Source of the DNA: Agelas oroides
Taxonomy: Eukaryota > Porifera > Demospongiae > Agelasida > Agelasidae
NCBI GenBank assembly: GCA_949130485.1
Contig: OX422193.1
Span: 8,231,356 to 8,295,355 of the forward strand
Length of the DNA stretch: 64,000 bases
Direction: 5' to 3'
Position 1 is the first letter of the stretch. Each line of letters opens with the position of its first letter. Made by a program: the position numbers and the translations under genes. Shown here piece by piece: positions 1 through 10,140 of this stretch. The notes under the pieces were generated by a model that ran no database searches, was not told the origin of the DNA, and worked only from the letters and a program-made list of their open reading frames with translations.

Positions 1-524
1 CAATCTTGACAAAACTGAGATGCCAAGCAGGCTCTCCACACGCACTAGACAAGTGACAGAAAGATGGACGGGGCCTGGGAACGAGGCTATTCTTCAGGCA
101 ACACTAACATAGCATACAAAGGCAGCTTCATGGCAATTAACCAGCAACTTTCCCCTTATAATCTATATCTGGATCAGGAGTGCTTTATATTTCAGCACTG
201 TTTAAAGTCAAACTAATAACATCTTATAAGACAGGATCCACTATTTTGGAAGGAGTGTGGATTTTAGTCAGCCTTGTTCCCAGGCCCTGGCCAACTTTTC
301 GCTTGGGGGTGGGGGGGGTGGGGTTAGTTTTTTATTTATTTTTCATGGTTTACCTGGGATGACCCAGTTAACGAGGAAATCCACAATAGCACTTAGGCTA
401 ATTTTAAGGGGTTCCCCGGGACCAACGGCTTAACGTTCCCTCCGAAGGACGCGAAGGAAAACCTTCTACTCAATTTTTGAGGTAGGGCTGAGTGCACCTA
501 GAAGAGAAATAAATCTCTGCTGCA

Positions 525-600
525 AGTGGGACTGGAACCCTGGACCTTTCGATCCGCAGTCCAGTGCTTTAACCAATAGGCCACCCGCAACCCTCTGGGT
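525..600 (-). repeat. tRNA-derived SINE head
   Basis: On the minus strand an A-box-like TGGCCTATTGG (about 583-573) is followed by a B-box-like GGTTCCAGTCC (about 538-528), the spacing and sequence of an internal RNA polymerase III promoter. No cloverleaf-perfect acceptor stem is seen, so this is a tRNA-derived SINE or tRNA pseudogene, not a functional tRNA. It lies downstream of IQGAP exon 3. Confidence 0.6.
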
Positions 601-760
601 GCTATCCTAGATTCTCCACTTTTTCCAAAAGGGTTGGGAGGGGGTGATAACAAGAACAGGGCCACCATTCTGGAGGGAGGGGGTGGTAACAAGACCAGGG
701 CCACCATTCTGGAGGGAGGGGGTGATAACAAGAACAGGGCCACCATTCTGGAGGAGTTTT
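600..760. repeat. Tandem G-rich repeat, about 40-bp unit, 3 copies
   Basis: Three near-identical units containing GGAGGGAGGGGGTGATAAC and AACAGGGCCACCATTCTGG lie just downstream (transcript sense) of IQGAP exon 3. No coding reading was supported. Confidence 0.75.
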
Positions 761-776
761 CTTTGTGCTGACTGAC

Positions 777-2470
777 CTTTGGTAGTCCTAGTTTCTGAAG
801 AGATGCAAGCCAGAAGTTGATGTTGTCCGTGTGGCGGTAGTGGAGGCCCTTGGACTAGGGTGGAGAGAGGGTGGGATTAAGGGAGGAAGGGAAGGGAGGG
901 ATGGCATGGACACAGCTGCTGTGTTTCTCTAGACTATCCCTCACGCACAAGCACACCCACCCATCCACCCACACACACCCACACACACACACCCCAACAC
1001 ATGCCCACACCCACCCCCCACACCCCCACACCCACCTACACACACACACACACACACAAACCTTGTATCGTGCCTCCTCCAGGTCATACACCTTCTTCCA
1101 CATCGAATCCAATGGCAGTAGTTTCATTCCCAGCTTGCAAAGAACAACACCATTCTGGAGCCTATCCTCCAGTTGTGTGACCGGGGGCAACGACTCCACC
1201 AATACAGACTCTAGCCACCTAGCAGTAATACCACCATAATAAAAGACAGGTGTTTATAGTATAGTACACTAGCCTCTATCCTCGTACTCCCCGCCCACTA
1301 AGAGCCTGGGTACCAGGGCCTCTCATAACCCCAGTTTCATTGTTTGCAGTATGAAATGCAATTAAAAGCTGGGGGTGTCAAAGGTTGAAAACGGGGCTAA
1401 TAGCAATTGACCACAATAGAAGCCAAGTGTCCATACCATAGCCCACTGTATTACATCAGCCATGCTACCAGACGGCAAGACAGACGGATTGCTGTATAGG
1501 AATGCCAAACTCAGAGCTAGCTGTAGCAACATTCAGCCTCAGCTTTAGGCTCCACCACAGCTTTTATCATGTGCAGTACAAAAGTGCGGAGAAAACAAAA
1601 CTCCATAGCTAAAATTTCATATTGCAGGTACGTATGGTGTACGCCTAGGAATGACGGAAAGCAATCTTCCTTGTTTTCACTTTTGTATAGAATTGTTGAA
1701 TAACCGTACTAGCTTATTTTGCAAATCATGAAGTTAAAGCTAAACGTGCTTAAATGAGGGGGCCCAGAAAATACAAAGACAGGGAAGTATAATGTGACCT
1801 ATAATATTATTTGAAGGGAGGGGGGTGCTATCCTGCACCATACGGACTCTCCCATTAAATTTGTTTGTTATTCCAAGATAAAGGAGGGGGCCTAGAAAAA
1901 AAAACGCAGGGGAAGTACATTGTAGCCAATTTTGGAAGAGCCCGGGTGCTATCCTAGATTCTCCAAAAGTACACATGCATAGTTGCAATAACATCAAATG
2001 CCCACTCTTTACATGTTTAGTTGCATGCTCAACTTTCAGTCATATAAGGGCAAGTTGTTTGGGTACTATACGAGTGACCACCCTTGTTGTATCAACAGCA
2101 TTGTCGACAGACAGAGATGTAGTCGAACAAACAGCAAACAGCCATCTGAACTGCAGACATGGAACTATGCGAGTGCTGAAAGAGATGGACGTTTAGTTCA
2201 CGTGACGTGAAATATGCTGGCTCGACTCACTGATTATGTCTACCAACGCAGGGCGCACACCCACCCAAATGGGCTGAGCTGCGTCCTTGTATAAGAAGGG
2301 CACGTTTGACAAATCGGTGATTTCTGGTGATCAACCATACAAACAATAACTTCTCGCCAAGTCGCTTACTTCTTGGCTTCCTCCAGGCGACACAGGTACT
2401 CGTACGCCGTGTCTTTCTCTGTGTCGCTCCCATAACTGCCGCTAGATTGCAAGGTCTCTTTCTCAGCCAT
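777..2470 (-). CDS. IQGAP: IQGAP, first three coding exons (calponin-homology domain), partial
   Basis: IQGAPs are large cytoplasmic scaffolds that bind F-actin through an N-terminal calponin-homology (CH) domain and link it to Rac/Cdc42 and calmodulin. Three exons are visible on the minus strand: 2470-2370 (starts MAEKETLQSSGSYGSDTEKD, ends in the motif TAYEYLCRLEEAK), 1218-1062 (WLESVLVESLPP, then NGVVLCKLG) and 854-777 (GLHYRHTDNINFWLASLQ). Each has AG/GT boundaries and phases agree (2, then 0, then 0). Read together they follow the start of the IQGAP CH domain almost without gaps, including the LPPxTxLE and FRHTDN-like motifs known from IQGAP1. The next exon (rest of the CH domain) was not found down to base 1, so the gene continues off the left edge. 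A CA/GT-rich stretch lies directly after the exon 2 donor. Family recognition is firm; which paralogue it is cannot be told. Confidence 0.93.
940..1061. repeat. CA/CCA-rich simple repeat abutting the IQGAP exon 2 donor
   Basis: An imperfect CA and CACCC repeat runs up to the exon at 1062. In IQGAP transcript orientation it is a GT-rich tract that begins at the donor (AAG then GTTTGTGTGTG). The open frames that run through it on either strand are repeat artefacts. Confidence 0.85.
1740..1965. repeat. Duplicated 120-bp interspersed repeat
   Basis: Two head-to-tail copies share the pattern AGGGGGCC.AGAAAA, then GGGAAGTA, then GGGTGCTATCCT. The end GGTGCTATCCTAGATTCTCC also occurs at about 598-620, so this is a dispersed family. 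The rest of 1250-2200, upstream of the second IQGAP exon, holds nothing I can identify. Confidence 0.6.
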
Positions 2471-2656
2471 CTTTCGACCAGGGATGCACGGAAGTCGTTA
2501 TGATCGCCAATCATGAGCTCCACCCACCGCATGCATACTTGGTCTCGTGCCCAGACCCAAATTGTCTCGTTCCCAGGCCAGCCCCCACCCCCGACGCACC
2601 AAAGCCAAGCGTTTAGGGGGGTGATTGGGAGTGGCCCTGCTTAGCTTTGCAACCTT

Positions 2657-2736
2657 TTCTGTTCCAGATTTTGTCTCGCAGTTTTGGAGAAATATCGGTT
2701 TTTCTCCAAAGCTGCGAGACAAAATCTGGAACAGAA
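2657..2736. repeat. Perfect-arm hairpin element (about 80 bp)
   Basis: Arms of roughly 30 bases, starting TTCTGTTCCAGATTTTGTCT and mirrored at the right end, surround a loop of about 20 bases. It lies upstream of the IQGAP start. It resembles the short TIR hairpins seen throughout the window. Fragments of the CTCGTTCCCAGGC family are present at 2545-2580 and 2880-2930, so the IQGAP to HMG-gene spacer (2471-3059) is largely repeat. Confidence 0.8.
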
Positions 2737-3059
2737 AGCCTGGGTTTGAGGCTACTGCCTTGTTGCAGAAATACCCTTCTTCTTAGATAGCTGTTAGGCC
2801 TCGCTGTCAGTATGCACTAATGCACATACAAGGCAACGCAATGCAAGTGTATGCGGTTAATATCATACAGTGTATTTAGCCTCATTCCCAGGCTTGATTA
2901 GTAAAAGGACAGGTCTGGAAACGAGGCTAACTGTGCAGTCCAGTTGTTATGATCATTTTGTTGACAAGAAGTGATATCAGAGAAACACAGTTTCACGTCC
3001 AGTTCACCACAAGTACATACTAAGGTCATGATGACAGTGTCCAGAGTTCAAGTTCAAAG

Positions 3060-6000
3060 TTAGCCACAGAGTGGTGGCTGGAGCTCGGGAGCAGTGTCAA
3101 TGATGTGCTGAGCCAGCTGGACAAAATGGGACTTCTCCGCCTTGCTTAGGGTTTCCCATTTCCGAGACCGCTCCTTGTTGGAGAGACTGCGCCACACAGC
3201 ACTGAGAAACTGGGTCACCTTCCGGTTGTCCACCTACAAGAAGAAGAAACAAGCAGCTGTAAATCTTACAAATTTGAAGCAGCAATACTTCCCAGCAGAT
3301 TGCAACTACTGGAAACAACAAGTCAGAGGCATTTCTCTTGTGAAAATCCTTTGTCAAGAAATGCCTCTGGCTTTCTACTGCTACCGTGTGGCCTTTTGAT
3401 CGATTTGCTGTACCATGCGTTCCTACTCTCATCAACCCACAGATCAGTACTGACCTTCATGCTTAGCACTTCCTTCACTATGATGTAATAGCATGAAAAC
3501 CAGATGCCCAGAAAGGCGTCTCCACAGTATTTGGCCTCAGTTACTTTACCTGAATGGCTTCCAAGTCTCGTGGTGATTTCTCAGGGTGCAGAAACTTCTT
3601 CAAGATTTGGAGGAAGGACGGACGCAGTGCCTTGCTGAACTTTAGGAAACTATTGGGCGTCTTCTTCACACCTCCTTTCACACTTGACTTGCGAGCGAGG
3701 GGCAGGGGGACTTGGGAAGGTCCTCCTCGATACCTCCTTATCTCTCTCTTTGTGTTTTCAATGAGTCGCAAACACAACTCCAGTGTGTACTTCTGAAACA
3801 GAAAAGAAGTAGCGTGCTACTCATCACACATTCTAATAAAATGCATTTTGGGAGTTGACATTTTGGGAAGTTGACATTTTGGGAAGTTGACATTTTGGGA
3901 AGTTGACATTTTGGGAGTTGACATTTTGGGAGTTGACATTCTGAGACCAACTCCTTAGGCCCACCCATAAATTCCAGGAATTGAATTTCTTGAGCTAGAT
4001 TAGACCATGCACTCTCAAAGTAGAAGTTACTGGTCTTCAGGCAAAAATGAGGATGTTGGTAGACAGTGCAGCAGTTGCCGCAATCACTAAAGTAGGTAGG
4101 TACCCATAATTGGATCACGAAGAATAAGTACAGTAACTCAATTTGGTATGTTGAAGACTTGTGTGATAGTTGCTCCTACCACCAGGAGAATTACTTACCT
4201 CTGTCCAGCGTTTCTTCTTTGCCTCTTCTGAAATCAGGGGTGAAGTCATTACCAACTTTTTGATGACTTCGAGAGCTGCATTCTTCTTCTGAATTCGCAC
4301 TCTCTCCCTCTCATTTTTCACTTCTTTGTCTTTGTCCTGTGAGCTAGTGCTGATGTTAGAAAACACAAATGCATGCAGTATTAATGATCTACAGTTACAG
4401 ATATGGAAGAAGTACATTTTATATTATCGGTACTCTATTTCTGCTTAGAGTATGCTATCATGAAATGCTTGAATTTGATTGGTCAGTGTGAGGGCTCTAA
4501 ATCACTTAGAGCCACCGTCCGTGGACTCTACATGTAGAGTCCACCCCCCAGGGTAGATTTACATTTGTAACAACAATATTGTTTATGGATACATTAAAAG
4601 TGTTGATATAGCTAACACATTATTGTTGATACAAAAACATGAAAATTTGTTGCTACGGACACGGACGGACATAAACAAATCCATCATGGATGCTGACATT
4701 GAAATTATGGTGGGAACAGTGCAGACTGGACTGTCAGGTTTGTGATGTCACCCTGAGTTTCTTGACACACAGTCTTCGCCATTTATGCCAAAGTTTCATA
4801 GAATAGTCTGTGGTCTTTCCTTTCGCTCTGCTGCCTTCGAACGTGGAGAGAGGGTGCGGGGGCGGAGCTTCTTTTGGGGCAGGCACTGGTGCGGATGGAC
4901 GTAAATTTCAGCTTAGCAGGTGGAGCCAAGGGCGCATCGAGACGCCGAACAGCGAAGGTGAAGCTTGTTTTCCCTTTTTCGCACAGTAGACACGCCATCG
5001 GCCTGCAACCAGCTCATTGCTAAGTTGTTCCATCCTCATCCTGGTTTGAAAAGTTGCGTTGTGGTGGCATACTCTAAATAAGTTAGACGCTTCGACTGAC
5101 GGGATCTACGCGATTTAGAAACCGTCGGGCCCTTAAGTAGCGCCCTCGCTGCGCTCGGCCGCTACAGCCTCGGGCCCTCAGGTTTCTAAATCACGTAGAT
5201 CCCTCGGTCTCAGCGTCTAACTATTATATATTTCTGTGGGGCATGTATGCATCACCATCTGAGAGGCAAGTGAACAGAAAAATTCTACAGCGAAGGCTAT
5301 TTTGCTTCAATGTATGGAGCATGCATTCACCTTCAACTTTATAGCATGCAGAGGGCTAGTAGAGACATTTAACATATATGTACAAGAAAGGAATGTTACT
5401 TACAAGATCTTTGCTATAGAGGGGGGAGTTTGATGCACTAGTACAATAAGCCAGTTTCACGTAAGCTAAAATATGTAAGGAACGTGGGATGAGTACGTGA
5501 TGTCACATCCGGCTGCTTTCCAGACGCCATTTTGTGGCCCTTAAGTATGGCCATATACGGGATTTTCCCGTTTCTTTGATCGCGTCTAACTTCCGTGTTC
5601 TACCAGGTAATCAGTTTTATCATACGTCTAACTCACGCTAATGTATGGGAGTCAATGGGGAAGCCTTGCAGCTGCATGCAGTTTATAAAAAGCCGTATTT
5701 TTTACTACAAGTCACGCGACAATCCGTATCAGTACTACAAGTCACGCGAGAATCCGTATCAGGTACTACAAGTCACGTGCACTGCGTTTGAACGTGCAAT
5801 GAAATCGAAGGTTCGTACGATAAAATCATTATCACCATAGTACCAAGCTATACCGGAAAAAAACATCACTCGTTTGTTGCCGTTGGCATTGTTACTCGTG
5901 CTGCACACTCGTAACAATACAGACGGCAACAAACTCGTGATATTGTATATTGTCCGGTATAGCTTTGTACTATGGTGATAATTATATAATAGCGTATACC

Positions 6001-7134
6001 GTAAGAAAATGGAGTCTTCGTAGTATTCAACGGTGTAACAACCAAAGCGATCGGACAAAAGATGAGCGAGCTATCCTGTCGCGAACCCAGACGGTACAGG
6101 ACAGGAAAACTAGCAACTTCTACTGCTCTCTTCGTTTCTCAAGCTAGGTAAAGCCGAGAAAGGTCCAAAAACCAGTTGTTGTGGATGTGCGTGTATGGCT
6201 AGGAGAGGAAAGTGGCGCGAGTAGTCACAAACGCCCGCACTGAGGTTTGTTGTCATTTTAGCGTTGGTCAAGTTAGCTTTTAAGCAATGTGACTCACCAT
6301 GCCACTTTCAACTTGAGCCCCACGCACAAAACGTTTAGCAAACTCTTTTGCTGGACCTTGCTCGGCTTACCTAGCTCGAGAAAACGAAGAATTCGCTAGT
6401 TTTCTTGTCAAATACCGTCCATATTCTTGACCACGTAGCTCGATCATCTTTTGTCCGATTGCCTTGGTTTTTACACCGATCAATAGCACAAAGACTCAGT
6501 TTTCTTACAATATGCGCTACAATGGATTACATGGTAGAATGCGGAAGTTAGACGCGATCAAAAAACCCGGGAAATCCCATATATGGCCATACTTAAGGGC
6601 ACAAAATGGCACCGGGATTGGACTCCGGATGTATTATTGCAATTATTGCATACCTTAGTCCTTACGTGAAACTGGCATATTTAAAACCTTCCCTTTGGCC
6701 TACAACAACATAGCAACCACCTAAATCTGCACCCTTGACAGATGGATCCAACTTTTGTGAACTCAATGTGTTATTTTGGATGAATCACGGGATTCAACTG
6801 TGTGTCGTCGTACACAACAGCTATATACAGCTGATGGACTTCACTTGTGTCTACCAGAGGTTTACCAAACAAGCAGACACTGACTTCGAGATCTTATAGC
6901 TGTACAACTGAGTTTACCAGTTACTTGTGCTCAGGAATTCCATGGTAATTCCATGGTAATTCCATGGTGTTAACCAAACCATAGTTTTCTGGTCTAGCTT
7001 TGAACGCACCGAGCATCGTCCTCTTCACTGTACTCATCCTCAGTGTCATCATCATCTGATAAAATATAACAAACAAAAAGCACACAGTTATAATAATTTT
7101 CCATTAATTAAACTAAAATAGCACATGAAATGCT

Positions 7135-7183
<49 letters not shown>

Positions 7184-7474
7184 AAAACAACAACGACAAA
7201 CAACAGACGACCATTGCTACACCGCTGATCTGTAGTGCTAACAAAATTTATATATATAAAAAGGGAACACACCAGACGACTCAGAGTAGGGTTCCGAAAA
7301 TAAATCTAGTTGTTGGATGTCAGTTTGCTTTTCGTAAAGCGAGTCGTCGTACCCTTGACAGTACAGCACGCAGCTCCACGGCATTTCCCCCTCCTCGGGA
7401 ACGAGAGGAAAAGTGACCTCCAAATCGCTACCAACCGCGTCATCGGACAACTCCACGACCGCGCAAAACTCCAT
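3060..7474 (-). CDS. HMG-box-like nuclear protein, intact copy A (5 exons, 269 aa)
   Basis: Exons on the minus strand: 7474-7273, 7055-7010, 4343-4199, 3792-3550, 3233-3060; phases 1, 2, 0, 0 agree throughout and the total is 810 nt. The protein has an N-terminal region with little charge bias, an acidic run across exon 2 (DDDDTEDEYSEEDD, about residues 68-81), a basic helical exon 3 (RIQKKNAALEVIKKLV) and a C-terminal HMG-box-like fold at about residues 174-255: helix 1 TPNSFLKFSKALRP, a longer than usual linker, then FLSAVWRSLSNKERSRKWE. The AVWRSLS motif is the usual HMG-box helix 2 hallmark. HMG boxes bind or bend DNA, so a nuclear role is inferred. I do not recognise an orthologue. Intron 2 (2.7 kb) carries a large inverted-repeat element. 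A paralogue lies just upstream. Confidence 0.8.
3838..3945. repeat. 16/17-bp tandem repeat in HMG-gene intron
   Basis: Six to seven copies of a unit like TTTTGGGAAGTTGACA, alternating between 16 and 17 bases, in the intron between exons 3 and 4 of copy A. Confidence 0.9.
5081..5222. repeat. Hairpin element (about 140 bp)
   Basis: Arms beginning AGTTAGACGC and ending GCGTCTAACT enclose inner mirrored blocks GGGATCTACGCGATTTAGAA and TTCTAAATCACGTAGATCCC. It lies in the large intron of the HMG-box gene and is probably a small non-autonomous TIR element. Confidence 0.8.
5450..6677. mobile_element. Non-autonomous TIR element with nested palindromes (about 1.2 kb)
   Basis: The left end (AAGCCAGTTTCACGTAAG) is mirrored at the right end (CTTACGTGAAACTGGC). 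The arms stay complementary far inward, with TTAAGTATGGCCATATACGG and GATCGCGTCTAACTTCCG on the left matched near 6540-6610. Inside are two more inverted pairs: 5820-5895 with 5920-5990 (around CTATACCGG) and about 6040-6165 with 6360-6470 (around GATCGGACAAAAGATGAGC). No transposase-like frame is present. It sits in intron 2 of the HMG-box gene. Confidence 0.75.
7137..7180. repeat. (CA)n microsatellite
   Basis: About 21 uninterrupted CA units followed by a run of A, in intron 1 of the HMG-box gene. Confidence 0.98.
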
Positions 7475-7619
7475 TATCGAACACGAACAAATGAAGACAA
7501 AGTAACTAGCGTCAGTTTACGATGGTACACCGGTGAAGAAGGCAGCTGCCCAGGCAGCTGCCCTGCATGGTTTCGCGCATTTCTAGTGCGCATGCGCAAA
7601 CATTGAACTTTGACCTTAT

Positions 7620-7705
7620 AGGCCGAAGACGATACCCACTGCGCAGGCCTCATCAGCTGTGGGGTGACCAGGAGATGGGGACTGCTATTCATATGCCAAT
7701 CCTTC
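7620..7705. repeat. Dispersed repeat family R1 copy
   Basis: Contains ACTGCGCAGGCCTCATCAGC and AGATGGGGACTGCTATT. The same blocks recur at about 21155-21215, 23325-23395, 23895-23950, 27465-27550, 27985-28035, 31860-31950, 40165-40300 and 41405-41500, in both orientations. Noncoding mobile repeat. Confidence 0.75.
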
Positions 7706-7814
7706 TTGCACATTGCAGACTTACTTGCCTTTTGCTTCTAACACATCTAGAGCTTTGTTTAGGGCACGCAGGGCATTTGCTTGCATGTACAAGTGTACTA
7801 TTACATGAAGAGAA

Positions 7815-7885
7815 AGAGCAGAGTCTAAGAAGAGACAAAGCCTGGTCAGGTTCTATGCCTATGACCTGAGTTGTTTCCCGCCTTC
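7815..7885 (-). pseudogene. Remnant of AKIP1 terminal exon
   Basis: On the minus strand this matches the end of the intact AKIP1 last exon (10141-10195), sharing GCATAGAACCTG and CTTTGTCTCTTC, but lacks about ten bases and has no long frame. Its place directly upstream of HMG-box copy A equals the place of the intact AKIP1 upstream of copy B. It is therefore the decayed edge of a tandem block duplication. Confidence 0.7.
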
Positions 7886-8172
7886 AAAATAAATGTATTA
7901 AAAAAAAAAAAGAAAAAACTGAGCATGAGTCAGTAGCCTTATTTTAGCAATTACGTTGGAGAAACACACTGCTTCTAAAATGTAGTAGAAAGTGAAAAAT
8001 GATTTCAATCTTACAAGCATGTCAAGCTCACCACAAATACATGCCAGGATGACTACCTGATGTGCTATTCATGTCAGAGATAGAGCTATACGCAGAGAAA
8101 ACAATGTTCAATTCAGTTTACTGAGCAGTGGTAGCTATTGATGCCTTCTTCACACCTCCTTTCACACTTGAC

Positions 8173-9584
8173 TTATGAGCTAGCAAGGGGCAAGGGTATT
8201 TGTGAAGGTCCTCCTCTGAAACCCCTGATCTCTCTCTTTGTGTTTTCAATGAGTCGCAAACATAACTTCAGCGTGTACTCCTAAAACAGAAAGAAATAAC
8301 ACAATAGCTCAACTTGGTTAGGTTGAAGTATAGTTCAGTCTCTTAACACCAGGAAGATTACTTACCTCTGTCAAGCGTTCCTCTTTTGCATCTTTTGAAA
8401 TTAGAGGTGACTTTATTATCAAATCTCTGATGACATTGAGGGCTGCATTTTTCTTCTCAACTCGTTTTTTCTGCTCCTCATTTCTAACTTTCTTGCGTGA
8501 ACTAGTACTGTTATAGAAAAAAAATGTATGGAGGATAAATGCACGTAGTATAACCTACTTTCTGAGCATCCAGTTTTCATGGCATTATATCCCATAATCG
8601 GAGGTTGAGCACTAAGCATGGAGGTCAGTAGCTACTGATTTGTTTAACATGCTGACGAAATCTGTTGCACAGTACCTCATTGGAAGGGCTAGACAGGGTG
8701 TCGTAAAACATACTCACTGCAATCATGACATTTCTTGACCTCAAATAGGACGTATTACCATGGAAACCAGATGAAGGGAGGTAAGGTATTAGCTTAGTAT
8801 TAACTTGACACTTTCTTTTACTTACTAGTCATTGTGTTTGATGTTAAGGTTACGATGAACAACCTGTCTTCTCTCAGAATTCAATAAATGCGCTTGAATG
8901 TTATAACTCTAGAGTGCTTGCAGGTATTTTAGCGCTTCAAAAGCCTACCAAAGACCAGGCTATACATAATGCTGTTTTGGTCATAACAGCTCTAGCAGCT
9001 TATAATCCACACCAAACCCTTCACATAAGCTCTTTTGCGTCAAATATCTGCTTACTGACAGCCCTCAAACTCACCATTTTTGGTTACTAGTCTCCTAACA
9101 CAAGTGTCTAGGTCGAGTCAATGGCAATTTTCAAGCAGCACTCGAAATGTGGGCGCTACATAAAATTTTGAGTAGCATTCTTCGTAACCCACGACCAACA
9201 AAGCCATTTTTGACGGTTTGTCCAGAAGTTTTTTGGCAAAACTTGATGAGTCGACCTCAAAAATTTAGTACGGAAGGCCGTACAGCAAGATAAAAGCAGT
9301 TTGCTAAAATTGACGCAAAGTTAGTAGCGGTAGGAATGTATTCGGACTTGTGGTATATACATCATGAATATAATTATAAATAAGCTTGTTCATCGTAACC
9401 TTAACACTCTTCTGGTCCTCAAGTCCTAGCTTTGAACTGAACTCACCAAGATGTGTATCCATCCTCAGAGTCGTCACCATCTGATAGCAAATAGTAAAGT
9501 ATAAACAAAGAACAGAATAATTTTAAGTAGCTCATCACTATTAGTGCAACTTTTACTGAAACTAGAAAATTGTCACAAAAACAA

Positions 9585-9617
<33 letters not shown>

Positions 9618-9818
9618 AAATAGCTACAACAATTGCTGAACAGCTATCACTACTGAAACGGGGAACACACCAGAGAAGGGTTCTAGTTGTAGGATGTCAA
9701 TCTGCTGCTGCTCGTATAAAAGGCAGTCGTCGTTTCCTGTACAGTACTGCAGGCAGCTCCACAGCATTTCCTCCTCTCTCTCTGACTCGCTACCCACACC
9801 GACATCGGACCATTCCAT
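8173..9818 (-). CDS. HMG-box gene paralogue, copy B, truncated before the HMG box
   Basis: Exons on the minus strand: 9818-9671, 9480-9447, 8501-8366 and 8280-8173, same exon order and phases as copy A (1, 2, 0). Exons 1-3 are alignable: LYEQQQIDILQLEPFS against LYEKQTDIQQLDLFSEP, and KKNAALNVI against KKNAALEVI. In exon 4 four extra bases after PLPLA shift the frame to a stop at 8175-8173, and the sequence for the HMG box is then missing; the following noncoding DNA (about 8010-8150) already matches the 3' flank of copy A. If translated it would give about 141 residues with the acidic and basic parts but no DNA-binding domain. It may be a pseudogene or a dominant-interfering short form. The start is uncertain: an upstream in-frame ATG lies at 9890. 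Splice sites are intact, which keeps a functional product possible. Confidence 0.6.
9580..9620. repeat. (CAA)n microsatellite
   Basis: About ten ACA/CAA units in intron 1 of HMG-box copy B. Confidence 0.95.
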
Positions 9819-10140
9819 AACACGAGATATGCCGGTGCGCAACTCTATCACCCAACGTTGGCAAGGAAGGCATATGAACAACTTCAACAACCCGTCAAAC
9901 GGTCAGTTCAAAGAGGCAGCTGCCTGTGAAGTGGCAGCAAACGCATGCAGGAAGCTGCGCGCGCGTTAGCTGTTTAAGTTCGTAGGACGCATGCGCTAAC
10001 TTCCACCCAGGTACATGTATACGTAGCAACCCCCTTGTAACAGAGTATTCTATGATTCAACCGACTCTCAGAATTCAATTATTATTGCACAAAGACATGA
10101 AAAGAAAACAGGAAAGAAACCGAAAAATGAAGCAAGGATT

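Noticed and set aside
525..600. Functional tRNA gene
   Set aside because: A and B boxes are imperfect and acceptor and anticodon stems do not pair properly; SINE head is the better reading. The same applies to 42774 and 60897.
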